A DNA stretch of 64,000 nucleotides from Nannocystis exedens (GCF_002343915.1 NZ_NETK01000001.1:1240001-1304000); one strand, 5' to 3'. Shown: positions 49,437-57,170, counted from the stretch's first letter. A program made the numbers and translations. The notes: a model not told the origin generated them from the sequence alone.

Positions 49437-50501
49437 ATGAAGCTTTGCGACGCCTGTCACCGTCACGTGCGCCCGACCGAGGGGGCGTGCCCGTTCTGTG
49501 GACGTTCGCTGCGCACGACCGCCGCCGCTCGCCTGGGCGCGGTCGTCTTGCTCGGCGCACTCGAGACTGCGTGCAGCAGCCGGCCGGTCGGGGAGTTGAC
49601 CGACAGCGACACCGCGACGCCGGGCACCAGCACGAGCGGCGACGGCACGAGCGGCGCGCTGACCAGCACGACCTCGACCAGCACGACCTCGACCACCTCG
49701 ACCTCGACCACTTCGACGAGCGGCGTGGTGACCACCGAGGCGAGCAGCACCGGCGAGCTGTCGAGCACCGGCGACATCGACACCAGCGACACCGGCTGCA
49801 GCTTCTACGGCGGTTGTCCGGCCGACTTCGCCAACCCGTTCGAGTGCAGCACCTTCGACCAGGACTGTCCCGCCGGCGAGAAGTGCAGCGCGAAGGACAG
49901 CGGCGGGTTCGGGTTCGACGTGACCGAGTGCGTCCCGGTCGCGCGCGACCCGGACCAGCCCGGCGAGCCGTGCACCGTCGAGGGCGGGGTGGGCAGCGGC
50001 ATCGACTCGTGCGACGTCGGCAGCAAGTGCTGGCACGTCGACGAGCAGACGCTCGCGGGCACCTGCGTGCCTATGTGCGGCGGCACGTTGGACGCCCCCG
50101 AGTGCGCGGCGAGCACCGCCTGCGTCCCGTTCGGCGACGCCCTCCACCTGTGCCTGCCGACCTGCGACCCGCTCGCGCCCGCCTGCGCGGCCGGGGACGT
50201 GTGCGTCTCCAACCCCGGCGACGCCGGCGGCCCGTTCGTCTGCGTCCACGACGCCTCCGGGGACGGCGGCGGCGAGTTCGAGCCGTGCGAGTTCCTCAAC
50301 GGCTGCGACCTCGGGCTCGCCTGCCTCCCCCCCGACTCCGCCACCGAGTGCGACCCCGAGGCCGTCGGCTGCTGCTTGACCTACTGCGACCTGACCGCGC
50401 CGATGTGCAGCGGCGCCGGGGCCGAGTGCGTGTCGTGGTTCGAGCAGGGCCAGGCCCCCACCGGCCTCGAAGACCTCGGCGTCTGCGTACTGCCGCTGTG
50501 A
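49437..50501 (+). CDS. Zinc-ribbon/Thr-stalk Cys-rich surface protein
   Basis: 354 aa. Begins with a four-Cys zinc ribbon (CDACHRHVRPTEGACPFCG, Cys4/7/18/21) facing the cytoplasm, then a hydrophobic segment ending ALETAC (Cys46 could be a lipobox only if processed internally), then a Thr/Ser stalk of about 70 residues. The C-terminal Cys-rich domain (about 120-354) has GCPADFANPFECSTFDQDCP, GEPCTVEGGVGSGIDSC, ACVPFGDALHLCLPTCDPL, CEFLNGCDLGLACLP and QAPTGLEDLGVCVLPL. It is a paralogue of the protein at 62175-63137 (same order: PAGEKC / CTVEG / CLPTCDPL / CCLTYCD / WFEQGQAP). The zinc ribbon plus extracellular stalk in one chain is unusual. AGGGAT precedes the ATG. Confidence 0.78.
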   Translation: MKLCDACHRHVRPTEGACPFCGRSLRTTAAARLGAVVLLGALETACSSRPVGELTDSDTATPGTSTSGDGTSGALTSTTSTSTTSTTSTSTTSTSGVVTTEASSTGELSSTGDIDTSDTGCSFYGGCPADFANPFECSTFDQDCPAGEKCSAKDSGGFGFDVTECVPVARDPDQPGEPCTVEGGVGSGIDSCDVGSKCWHVDEQTLAGTCVPMCGGTLDAPECAASTACVPFGDALHLCLPTCDPLAPACAAGDVCVSNPGDAGGPFVCVHDASGDGGGEFEPCEFLNGCDLGLACLPPDSATECDPEAVGCCLTYCDLTAPMCSGAGAECVSWFEQGQAPTGLEDLGVCVLPL

Positions 50502-50511
50502 ACCGGCGATG

Positions 50512-51034
50512 TGTCCCGAAGGCCAGGTTCGCTTCGGCGGGCCCGCGCCTGGCCCGAAAGACAGCTCGCTTCGGCCTGGTCGGCCTCTGTCCAGAAGGAC
50601 AGCGCTCTGTTCGCTCGATCGGAGCGACTGCCCCCGAGGACAGCCCGTGCCCCGGCAGACCCGGCGCCGACCCTCTAACAGCAAGTCCCGAAGGACAGCC
50701 CGCCGGTCACCTCCAGTGCGCACGCCCCGAAGGACAGCTCGCGCTTCGACCCCCCGGCGCCCTCCATGTCCCCGAAGGGCAGCTCGCGCCGTGCACCTCG
50801 ACTAGGGCCCTGACCCGAAGGACAGCTCGTGCTCGGCCCACCCGGCGCCGGCCATCCTGTCCCGGAGTACAGCTCGCCGTTCCCTCGCGCGGAGCGCCTG
50901 ACCTGAAGGACAGCTCGTACGCCTCCCCCGCCGAGGGGCAGCCTCCGCTCGCCCGGCCGGCGCTCCTGTCCCGAAGGACAGCTCGCGCCCCCGCACACCG
51001 GTCCCCGGCCCTCCATGTCCCGAAGGACAGCCCG
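50512..51034 (-). repeat. 13-unit array of GTCC-CGAA-GGACAGCTCG hairpins
   Basis: Core units start near 50512, 50551, 50588, 50628, 50685, 50724, 50768, 50811, 50858, 50901, 50930, 50968 and 51017, spaced 29-57 bp (mostly 37-49). The best copies are perfect hairpins: CTGTCC-AGAA-GGACAG (50587-50602) and CTGTCC-CGAA-GGACAG (50966-50981). On the minus strand the core reads CGAGCTGTCCTTCGGGAC, the same TTCG hairpin found elsewhere. Spacers are variable but often share CGGCGC(C/T)CTCCAT before the core. The array fills the gap between convergent genes ending at 50501 and 51039. Confidence 0.9.
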
Positions 51035-51038
51035 CCGT

Positions 51039-52358
51039 TCACCCGACCGGCGCGCCCGGCCCGAACGGCTGCACGTCGCGACCGACGCGCGGGTCGTCGA
51101 CCGCCACCGGCCCGCGCGCGGCGAGCTCGGGGTCGAGGGCCTCGCGGACCACGCGATACAGGCCGTGATCGAACGGCACCCCCGGGGCCGGCGCGACCGC
51201 CTCGATGCGCTCGCGCAGCCCGGCGCGCCCCAGCTCGAGCGCGCGGTGGTGGCAGTAGGGGTTGTTGCCCGGGCGACCCAGCAGCGGCTCGCTGGTGGCC
51301 GAGCAGCCGGCCATGCACACGTCGTTGTAATAGCAATCGCGGCAGTAGCCCCACAGGTCGTCGACCGTGCGGACGCGGGTGAACTGCAGCTCGGGCGCGT
51401 GCTCCCAGATCTCCCGCAGCGGCCGCTCGCGCACGTTGCCGGCCACGTTGGCCGGGCCGCCGAGGCTGGGGCAGCCCTTGATCGTGCCGTCGGCCTCGAT
51501 CCCCAGCGCGTGGCGTCCGGCGATGCAGCCCTTGTAGTGCCCGCCGGCTTTCTGCCGCCCGCGCAGTTCGGCCTCGAGCGGGCCGAAGTAGCCGAGGTTG
51601 TTGGCCGGGAACAGCCGCAGCCCGTGCGGCGCGCCGCGGGCGATCAGCCGCTCGATCACCGCGAACACCTCGAGCATCATGAACGGCTGCAGCAGGATCT
51701 CCGGGTGGTCGGCGGCGTTGCCGAACGGCGCCGTGATCTGCAGCTGCCAGCCGCCGATCTTCTCGGCGATGAGCCGCTCCTGCAGCGCCTCGAGCGTCGG
51801 CAGCGTGAGGCGGTTGATCTGGGTGTTGACGGCCCTGCCGACCCCCGCGGCGCGCAGGCGGGCGAGCGCCGCGAACGCCCTGTCGAAGCTGCCCGGCACC
51901 CCGCGGAGGGCGTCGTGCGCCGCCTGCGTCCCGTCGATCGACACGCTGACGCTGCGGATCCCCGCCTCCGCCAGCGCGGCCACCCGCGCCTCGCCGAGGT
52001 TGAGCCCGCCGGTGGTCATGGTGCAGTCCATGCCGGCGTTTCGGATCGCCCGGGCGATCAGGATGAAGTCGTCGCGCAGATACGCCTCGCCGCCGATCAG
52101 CGTGATCTCGCCGATCCCGAGCGCGCGCAGGTCGGTGACGAGGGCCAGCGCCTCGGCGGTCGTCAGCTCGCCGTGCCGCGCCACGCCCGCCCGCGAGCCG
52201 CAATGGATGCACTTCTGATCGCACTTCAGCGTCAGCTCCCACACCGCGTAGCGCGGCCGGGGCGCCTCGCCGGCCACCCGCGTGAGCGCGCGGCGATCGT
52301 CGGGCCGCGGCAGCGAGGCCACCACCGGCAAGCGGCGGCGATTGTCACGCAGGCTCAC
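51039..52358 (-). CDS. Radical SAM protein with SPASM domain
   Basis: 439 aa from GTG 52358. Radical SAM 4Fe-4S motif CDQKCIHC (Cys46, 50, 53) after YAVWELTLK; then GEITLIGGEAYLRDDF and SVSVSIDGTQAAHDAL, typical of the AdoMet radical barrel. The C-terminal SPASM-type cysteines bind auxiliary clusters: HYKGCIAGRHALGIEADG, TIKGCPSLGG, GYCRDCYYNDVCMAGCSA, NPYCHHRALE. SPASM enzymes mostly modify ribosomal peptides or protein residues (PqqE, AlbA, anSME types). The GTG overlaps the stop of the small membrane protein gene upstream (GTGA), so these two are coupled and the small protein could be substrate or partner. The stop abuts the hairpin array. Confidence 0.9.
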   Translation of the reverse strand: MSLRDNRRRLPVVASLPRPDDRRALTRVAGEAPRPRYAVWELTLKCDQKCIHCGSRAGVARHGELTTAEALALVTDLRALGIGEITLIGGEAYLRDDFILIARAIRNAGMDCTMTTGGLNLGEARVAALAEAGIRSVSVSIDGTQAAHDALRGVPGSFDRAFAALARLRAAGVGRAVNTQINRLTLPTLEALQERLIAEKIGGWQLQITAPFGNAADHPEILLQPFMMLEVFAVIERLIARGAPHGLRLFPANNLGYFGPLEAELRGRQKAGGHYKGCIAGRHALGIEADGTIKGCPSLGGPANVAGNVRERPLREIWEHAPELQFTRVRTVDDLWGYCRDCYYNDVCMAGCSATSEPLLGRPGNNPYCHHRALELGRAGLRERIEAVAPAPGVPFDHGLYRVVREALDPELAARGPVAVDDPRVGRDVQPFGPGAPVG

Positions 52359-52633
52359 CGTCGCAGGGTATCACGCCCGGGCGGCCTGTCATCCGGGTCG
52401 GGCGGACCGCCGTCGTCGTTGTGCTCGGGCCGCTGCTCCCGCTTGGCGACGATCACGTGCTGCGTCGACGGCGACAGCATCTGCTGCAGTTCCGCCAGGG
52501 CGTTGCCCGCCCCCGAGCCCGAGGGCTTGCGGACCCGATAATAGATGTACCCGCCGCGCTCGGCGGCCAGCAGCAGCCGGTCGAGCACGAACAGGCCGAC
52601 GATCACGGCGAGCAGAGCGAGCGGCCACGGCAC
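52355..52633 (-). CDS. Small membrane protein, DUF6191-like
   Basis: 92 aa. One N-terminal membrane span (LALLAVIVGLFVLDRLLLAA), then GYIYYRVRKPSGSGAGNA and an ELQQMLSPSTQHVIVAK segment, which resembles the helical motif of DUF6191 proteins (ELxxxFSPxKRxxxE), and a charged Pro/Asp-rich tail. Overlaps the radical SAM gene by 4 bp. Because SPASM enzymes often modify small peptides, the Ser/Thr/Gln-rich C-terminus here is a candidate substrate region; that is inference only. Confidence 0.55.
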   Translation of the reverse strand: MPWPLALLAVIVGLFVLDRLLLAAERGGYIYYRVRKPSGSGAGNALAELQQMLSPSTQHVIVAKREQRPEHNDDGGPPDPDDRPPGRDTLRR

Positions 52634-52934
52634 GACGAAAGACTACGCGCGCGCGCCGGTCACCTGACGCTGGCCGAGAGCCGCCCGGCGCAGGGACTGC
52701 GCCGACCTCTGCCCGCGCACCGGGGCTCGCACCCCTCGGACCTGCGCGGCCGCTGCCCGAGTCGCCAGGGCTCGCGCGTCTGCCCGGGCCTCGGCGACCG
52801 CTGCCCGAGTCGCCGGGGCTCGTCTGCCGGGCGACCTCGCCCGAGTCGCCGCAAGGTCGCGCGTCTGCCCGGCCCCGGCGACCGCTGCCCGCCTCCGGGG
52901 CTCGTCTGCCCGGGCCCGGCGGAGGGCCGTCGCG
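52634..52934. repeat. Degenerate tandem repeat GCTGCCCGAGTCGCCGGGGCTCG
   Basis: About four imperfect units of 40-50 bp with cores at about 52752, 52801, 52840 and 52883, sharing CGACCGCTGCCCG, AGTCGCC(A/G)GGGCTCG and TCTGCCCGG(G/C)C. It lies between two minus-strand genes with no open frame of interest. Not related in sequence to the CATG/TGTCC family. Read as RNA it can form many C/G stems. Confidence 0.6.
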
Positions 52935-53507
52935 TCACTTGCCCTGCACGTCCGAGACGAACTTGGCCGCCGCCTTGCCGACGTTGCGGCCGGCCATCTC
53001 CATGCGCTGATGATCGGAGGGGGTGGTGAGGCTGGCGCCGACCATCGCCTTGGTGTCGATCACGTCGGTGACCTTGCCGTCCTTCTGCCACGAGAAGCGG
53101 GCCTCGAGCTTCGACGGCACGCTGTACACCGGCGTGAAGATGCCGGTCGTCACGTGGATGTAGGAGACCACGAGGTCGGGCGCGGCGTCGGCGGCCGCGG
53201 GCGTGGCGTTGATCCCGCGATCGCGCAGACCCTCGATGATCGCGGCGTCGGTCTCCTGCTTGATCTTGGCGAAGTCCGCCTTCTCCTCGTCTGTCTTTTC
53301 GGCCAGGTACTCGGCTTCGCTGGCCTTGTCGAGCACGGTGACCTTCGACCAGTCGAAGCCGATCGTCATGTTCGTCACGCCCTTCAGGGCCGACGGCGGC
53401 CCCGACTGCTGGACGACCGTGTACGGCTTGCAGGCGGTGACAGCGAGCGGAGCAGCGGCGAGGGCCCACACGAGGGCGAGACGGCGGAACTGGCGGAATT
53501 GGGTCAT
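52935..53507 (-). CDS. DUF4410/DUF4136-like small lipoprotein
   Basis: 190 aa from ATG 53507. Signal MTQFRQFRRLALVWALAAAP with lipobox VTAC (Cys26). The domain reads ALKGVTNMTIGFDWSKVTVL, then a charged helix (YLAEKTDEEKADFAKIKQE), TDAAIIEGLRDRGINAT, APDLVVSYIHVTTG and a strand pair with a Trp (LEARFSWQKDGKVTDVIDTK), ending in a helix (GRNVGKAAAKFVSDV). This order of a small alpha/beta unit, LxxRG(I/F) and DLVVxYxV matches lipoproteins annotated DUF4136/DUF4410. Role unknown; envelope location inferred. Poor Shine-Dalgarno. Confidence 0.68.
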   Translation of the reverse strand: MTQFRQFRRLALVWALAAAPLAVTACKPYTVVQQSGPPSALKGVTNMTIGFDWSKVTVLDKASEAEYLAEKTDEEKADFAKIKQETDAAIIEGLRDRGINATPAAADAAPDLVVSYIHVTTGIFTPVYSVPSKLEARFSWQKDGKVTDVIDTKAMVGASLTTPSDHQRMEMAGRNVGKAAAKFVSDVQGK

Positions 53508-53669
53508 GGACGCGGAGGATATCTCGCCCGCGGCGGCAGCGGCGCCCTCGACCACCGCGCGCCTTACGCACACGCCCGCGCCTCCCGTGCGCGCTGACGA
53601 CAAACCATGTCGCGACGACGCTCCCGGACAGTGACCGGACAAGAGCCCCGATCGCGCTAGCACTTCAAC

Positions 53670-53960
53670 GTGACCGCGCCTTCCCTCCAGATGCTCCACA
53701 CCTTCGATCACGGAGCGGCCCTCGCGCATTACGAGCAGTCGATCGCGCGGATCGAGGCCCGCTTCGGCGCCTCGCATCCGTCGCTGGCGGGGCTCCACAG
53801 CAGCGCCGCCGGAGAGCTGTGCCAGCTCGGTCGCTACGCCGCGGCGATCACCCGCGCCGAGCAGGCCATCGCCCTGTCGAACCTCGCCGGCAACTACGAC
53901 GAGATCTTCGACGAGGCCCAGCGCGTGCTGGCGCGCGCCCGCGCCCGCGTTTTTCCCTGA
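53670..53960 (+). CDS. Small TPR-type protein or fragment
   Basis: 96 aa from GTG 53670. It reads as two tetratricopeptide-like units: HYEQSIARIEARFGASHPSL (compare the ...A.E...GPDHP... units of myxobacterial kinase-associated TPRs) and LGRYAAAITRAEQAIALSNL, followed by a last helix ending RARARVFP. The units have the look of the C-terminal end of a much longer TPR protein, so this may be a remnant or a stand-alone small protein. No clear Shine-Dalgarno. Confidence 0.45.
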   Translation: MTAPSLQMLHTFDHGAALAHYEQSIARIEARFGASHPSLAGLHSSAAGELCQLGRYAAAITRAEQAIALSNLAGNYDEIFDEAQRVLARARARVFP

Positions 53961-54347
53961 CCCCGTCGTCGCGGCCGCGTGATCGCCGATGAGCGCACCA
54001 CGACCGCGCGGGGATTTGCCACCGCGTCACCGCGGACGCGTGGACCCGCCGCACTGACGAAGCCGCGCCCGCGCCCGAGCCCGAAGGACCCTCGGGTCCG
54101 CCATGTCGGCGCCTCGCGTCGCCCTCCGCCGTGACGCTCGCGGGGGGTCGCGGCGGCGTGGTTGTCGATCGCGTTCGCGCGCCTCGACCCGCACCGCAGC
54201 GATCGCGTTCGCGCGCCTCGACTCGCACCGCCGCGATCGCCACCCCGCAGCGATCGCGTTCGCGCGCCTCGACTCGCAACCGCCGCGATCGCGCCGCGCG
54301 GAGACATGCATTGTCGCGGGCCCTGCGGCTTGGGTAGCGTGCGTGCG
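53961..54347. other. 387-bp intergenic region, mostly minisatellite
   Basis: Besides the tandem repeat at 54166-54301, no gene was recognised. The open frames in it encode only the repeat (VEARERDRCG on the minus strand). Confidence 0.45.
54166..54301. repeat. 34-bp tandem repeats with GCGATCGC cores
   Basis: Three near-identical copies of GATCGCGTTCGCGCGCCTCG + AC(C/T)CGCA(A)CCGC (about 54167-54198, 54199-54232, 54250-54284), with partial units GCGATCGCCACCCCGCA and GCGATCGCGCCGCGCGG between and after. The units abut, so this is a minisatellite. The GCGATCGC octamer is palindromic. It ends 47 bp before the T6SS-sheath-like start. Confidence 0.75.
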
Positions 54348-55946
54348 ATGCAGCCCTCGACCTTCAATTCGCCGCGCCTCCGCTTCCTCGTCGCCGGACC
54401 CCTGTCGCCGCGGCCGAGCGGGCGGCGCGGGCGGATCTTGCTGGCCGAGCTGGCCGAGCGCCTGACGCAGTCGCCGCTCACCCTCGACGTCGACGTCGGC
54501 CCGGCCCTGGGCGCCGCCGGCGAGCTCAAGATCAAGGCCAAATTCTCCCGCTTCCGCGACTTCTCGGTCGCCGAGGTCGTGCAGCAGAGCCTCGGCGAGC
54601 TGCACCGCCTGCGCGAGCGGCTGATCGCCCCCAGCGGCCGCCCGCGCAGCGACGAGCTGCTGGCGACGATCGCCCGGCTCGCCGGCCGCGGCCCGCTGCA
54701 CGCCGAGATCGCCGCCTGCTTCGCCCCGCCGCCCCCGAAGCCCGCCGAGCCGGGCGGCGGCGACCTCGTCGAGGAGCTCCTGGCCCGGGGCTCGGCCGCG
54801 CCGAAGAGCGCCGCCAGCTCGGCGATCGACGCCGTCGTCCGCGGCTCCGTCCAGAGCACCCCGGCCGGCGCCGCCGCCGAGCCGTCGCGGGCCGCCCACG
54901 CCGCCCTGTCGGCCGCGCTCGCGCGAGCGGCCGCCGCCGTGCTCGCCGACCCGACCCTGCGGGCGGCGGAGCTGCGCTGGCGGGGCCTGCGGCTGTTCTT
55001 GGGGCAATGTCCCCGCGACCAGGATCTCGACGTGGAGCTGCTCGACGTCGACGCCGCCGGCCTTCCCGCGGCCCTGGCCGAGCTCGGCGAGCTCGACCCG
55101 CTCGCCCGCCCCGACGCCGTGTTCCTGCTCGACCCGGTCGGCAGCCTGGCCGAGGCCGCCGCGCTGGCCGAGGTCGCCGCCGACCTGCACGCGCCCGTGT
55201 GCGCCGAGCTGGCCCCCGCGGCCCTCGGGCGCGCCGACACGGCCGCGATCGCGGCCAGCGTCGAAAAGGGGGAGGACCTCGGCGAGGAGTTCGCGGCCCT
55301 GCGCGACAACCCGGCCAGCCGCTGGCTCGCGCTCGTCCTGAACGGCCCGGTGCTGGCCGCCGAGACCACGCCGGCCGGCGAGCGCGTGGTCGCCGGCGGG
55401 GCCGCCCTGGCCGTCGCCGCCCTGCTGGCCACCAGCCTGCGGCTCGGCGGCACCTTCGCCCGGCTCGGCCGCGACGCCGAGCTGCGGGCGCCGGCGACCC
55501 TCTCTTTCCGACATGGCCAGGAGGACATCCCGATCGGCACCGCCGCGCCCTGCTCCGCCGAGACCCAGCTCGCCCTGGCGCGCCGGGGCCTCGTCGCCGT
55601 CGGCGGCCCGCAGCAGAGCGACCTCCTGACCCTCGCGGCCAGCCCGACCCTCCACCGCAGCGAGGAGGCGTCGACCCTCGCCGGTCAGCTGCTCGTCGGC
55701 CGCACCGTCCGCTTCGCGCTGTGGGTGCGCGAGCGCGTGCCGGCCGGCGCCAGCGCCGAGCAGGCCGCCGACGCCGTCACCCGCGCCGCGGCGCTGATGC
55801 TCCTGCCCGGCACGCCCATCCGCCCCCGCTTCGGCGCCGCCCTCACCCAGGGCGAGTCGGGCCCGGAGCTCAAGATCGGCGCCTCGTACCCCGCCGCCCT
55901 CACCGGCGCCCCGGTCACGCTGTCGTTCGCGCTGCCGCTGTCGTAA
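54348..55946 (+). CDS. Fused TssB/TssC-like contractile sheath protein
   Basis: 532 aa from ATG 54348. The N-terminal part (10-110) resembles the small sheath subunit TssB/VipA: SPRLRFLVAGPLSPRP, TLDVDVGPALG, KAKFSRFRDFSVAEVVQQ, LGELHRLRERLI. The C-terminal part from about 205 resembles TssC/VipB: AELRWRGLRLFLGQ (compare the PELRWRGLKFLV of TssC), LDVELLDVDAAGLPAALAEL, ALAEVAADLHAPVCAELAPA, then a divergent sheath core to IGASYPAALTGAPVTLSFAL. A type VI secretion sheath normally has two separate proteins and a full gene cluster; here they are fused and no baseplate, ClpV, Hcp or VgrG gene is seen within the window. An Ala/Pro linker (FAPPPPKPAEPGG) joins the halves. A repeat copy is embedded at 55508-55528. 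Confidence 0.75.
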   Translation: MQPSTFNSPRLRFLVAGPLSPRPSGRRGRILLAELAERLTQSPLTLDVDVGPALGAAGELKIKAKFSRFRDFSVAEVVQQSLGELHRLRERLIAPSGRPRSDELLATIARLAGRGPLHAEIAACFAPPPPKPAEPGGGDLVEELLARGSAAPKSAASSAIDAVVRGSVQSTPAGAAAEPSRAAHAALSAALARAAAAVLADPTLRAAELRWRGLRLFLGQCPRDQDLDVELLDVDAAGLPAALAELGELDPLARPDAVFLLDPVGSLAEAAALAEVAADLHAPVCAELAPAALGRADTAAIAASVEKGEDLGEEFAALRDNPASRWLALVLNGPVLAAETTPAGERVVAGGAALAVAALLATSLRLGGTFARLGRDAELRAPATLSFRHGQEDIPIGTAAPCSAETQLALARRGLVAVGGPQQSDLLTLAASPTLHRSEEASTLAGQLLVGRTVRFALWVRERVPAGASAEQAADAVTRAAALMLLPGTPIRPRFGAALTQGESGPELKIGASYPAALTGAPVTLSFALPLS

Positions 55947-55957
55947 CAAGGCGGCCG

Positions 55958-56022
55958 GGACATGCTCGAAAGGGCATGTCCTCGCAGACATGCCCCTTCG
56001 CACATGCCCCTTCGCTTACGCG
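55958..56022. repeat. GGACATGC/GCATGTCC hairpin cluster between convergent genes
   Basis: Perfect 8-bp arms (55958-55965, 55974-55981), then GCAGACATGCCCCTTCG, CACATGCCCCTTCG and a separate CGCTTACGCG-like stem. Fills the convergent gap between stops at 55946 and 56037. Confidence 0.85.
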
Positions 56023-56036
56023 AAGGATCGCCGGCC

Positions 56037-57170
56037 TCAGTCGGTGCCGAGCATGCGGAGGATCGTCTTCATCTTCGGCGCCACGTGGGCCTCGTACTCG
56101 AGCACGGCCTCGACCAGGATCGCGTACTGGTCCATCACCAGCGCCTGGCCGGCGTCGCACAGCTGTTCGCGGCGCCAGGCCTCGGTGTGGACGGTCTCGG
56201 TGATCGAACCGTCGACGAGGTGGCCGCAGGCGGCCATCAGGTTCTCGGCGACGATCCGGTGGTCGCCGGCGACGTGGCTCGGGTCGAAGATGATGGGCAG
56301 GATCGTCTGCTTGCGCGCGTGCGTGCAGGCGTTGAGGTCGGGCTGGTTGCGGCAGTAGCCGCCCTTCGTGTACAGCGTCTTCATCCCGCGCTCGCACAGG
56401 ACGATGTCGAGGTTGCCCTGGTTGGCGATGTACTCGGCCGAATAGAACCACTCCTCGGCCTCGTTGCCGAACCCGCGCTTGAGGATGACCGGCTTGCCGA
56501 AGCGGCCGACGGCCTCGAGCAGGTCGAAGTTCTGCGCGTTGCGGGTGCCGATCTGCAGCATGTCGGCGTGGGCGCCGATCTGCTCGACCAGGTTGTGGTC
56601 CATCACCTCGGTGACGTACGGCAGGCCGGTCTCCTCGCGCGCCGCGTCCATGATGGCGATGCCCTTCATGCCGAGGCCGCGCCAGTCGGTCGGCCGCGTG
56701 CGCGGCTTGAACGCGCCGCCGCGCAGCATCACCCGGTCGAGGATGCCGAACTTCTCGCCGACCTCGCGGGCCATCCGCGCGGTCGTCAGCGTCTGCTCGA
56801 GCGTCTGCGGCGAGTCGGGGCCGCACACGAAGATGTGCTTGCCGTTGCCGCCGCCGAACCGGCGCACCTTGCCGTCGAGGCCCTTGACCTCGACGACGCG
56901 CCGCTCGCGGTGCAGCGCCTTGCCCTCGTTGCCGCGGACGACCCGGGCGATGTTCTTGTAGCCGCCGGTCGGCTGCCACGCCGCGCGCACCCCGGGCAGG
57001 CCGAGGATGTAGCTCTCGCGGCTGGCGAACTCGCGGCTGTCGCCGATGATGTGGACGGTGTCGTAGACCCCGGTGCCCTCGCTCAGTTCGACACGATTGC
57101 CGAAGCGCACCGCGAGGTCGCGGATCTGGTCGAGGGTTGCCTGTCTGCCGCGTTCGAGCTCGATGATCAT
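56037..57170 (-). CDS. DAHP synthase-like enzyme (type I beta), divergent metal site
   Basis: 377 aa from ATG 57170. The N-terminal ferredoxin-like regulatory domain (1-75; IIELERGRQATLDQIRDLAV, HIIGDSREFASRESYILGLP) and the TIM barrel match the Thermotoga-type 3-deoxy-7-phosphoheptulonate synthases that start the shikimate pathway: VMLRGGAFKPRTRPTDW, LPYVTEVMDH, ADMLQIGTRNAQNFDLLEAV, PVILKRGFGN, IANQGNLDIVLCERGMKT, IIFDPSHVAGDH. Oddly, the usual AGPCS motif with the metal-binding Cys is replaced by VCGPDS, and the end of the barrel (SITETVHTEAWRREQLCDAG) is changed around EVHP. Other ligands (DPSH His, CDAGQ Asp) remain. It may be a specialised paralogue rather than housekeeping aroF. Alone on its strand. 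Confidence 0.78.
   Translation of the reverse strand: MIIELERGRQATLDQIRDLAVRFGNRVELSEGTGVYDTVHIIGDSREFASRESYILGLPGVRAAWQPTGGYKNIARVVRGNEGKALHRERRVVEVKGLDGKVRRFGGGNGKHIFVCGPDSPQTLEQTLTTARMAREVGEKFGILDRVMLRGGAFKPRTRPTDWRGLGMKGIAIMDAAREETGLPYVTEVMDHNLVEQIGAHADMLQIGTRNAQNFDLLEAVGRFGKPVILKRGFGNEAEEWFYSAEYIANQGNLDIVLCERGMKTLYTKGGYCRNQPDLNACTHARKQTILPIIFDPSHVAGDHRIVAENLMAACGHLVDGSITETVHTEAWRREQLCDAGQALVMDQYAILVEAVLEYEAHVAPKMKTILRMLGTD

Noticed and set aside
50512..51034. CRISPR array
   Set aside because: Units are short (16-20 bp), degenerate and hairpin-forming, spacing varies from 29 to 57 bp, spacers share sequence, and no cas genes are near.
54166..54301. CRISPR array or integron attC sites
   Set aside because: Copies abut or have partial units instead of unique spacers, and no integrase or cas gene is present; it is a tandem minisatellite.
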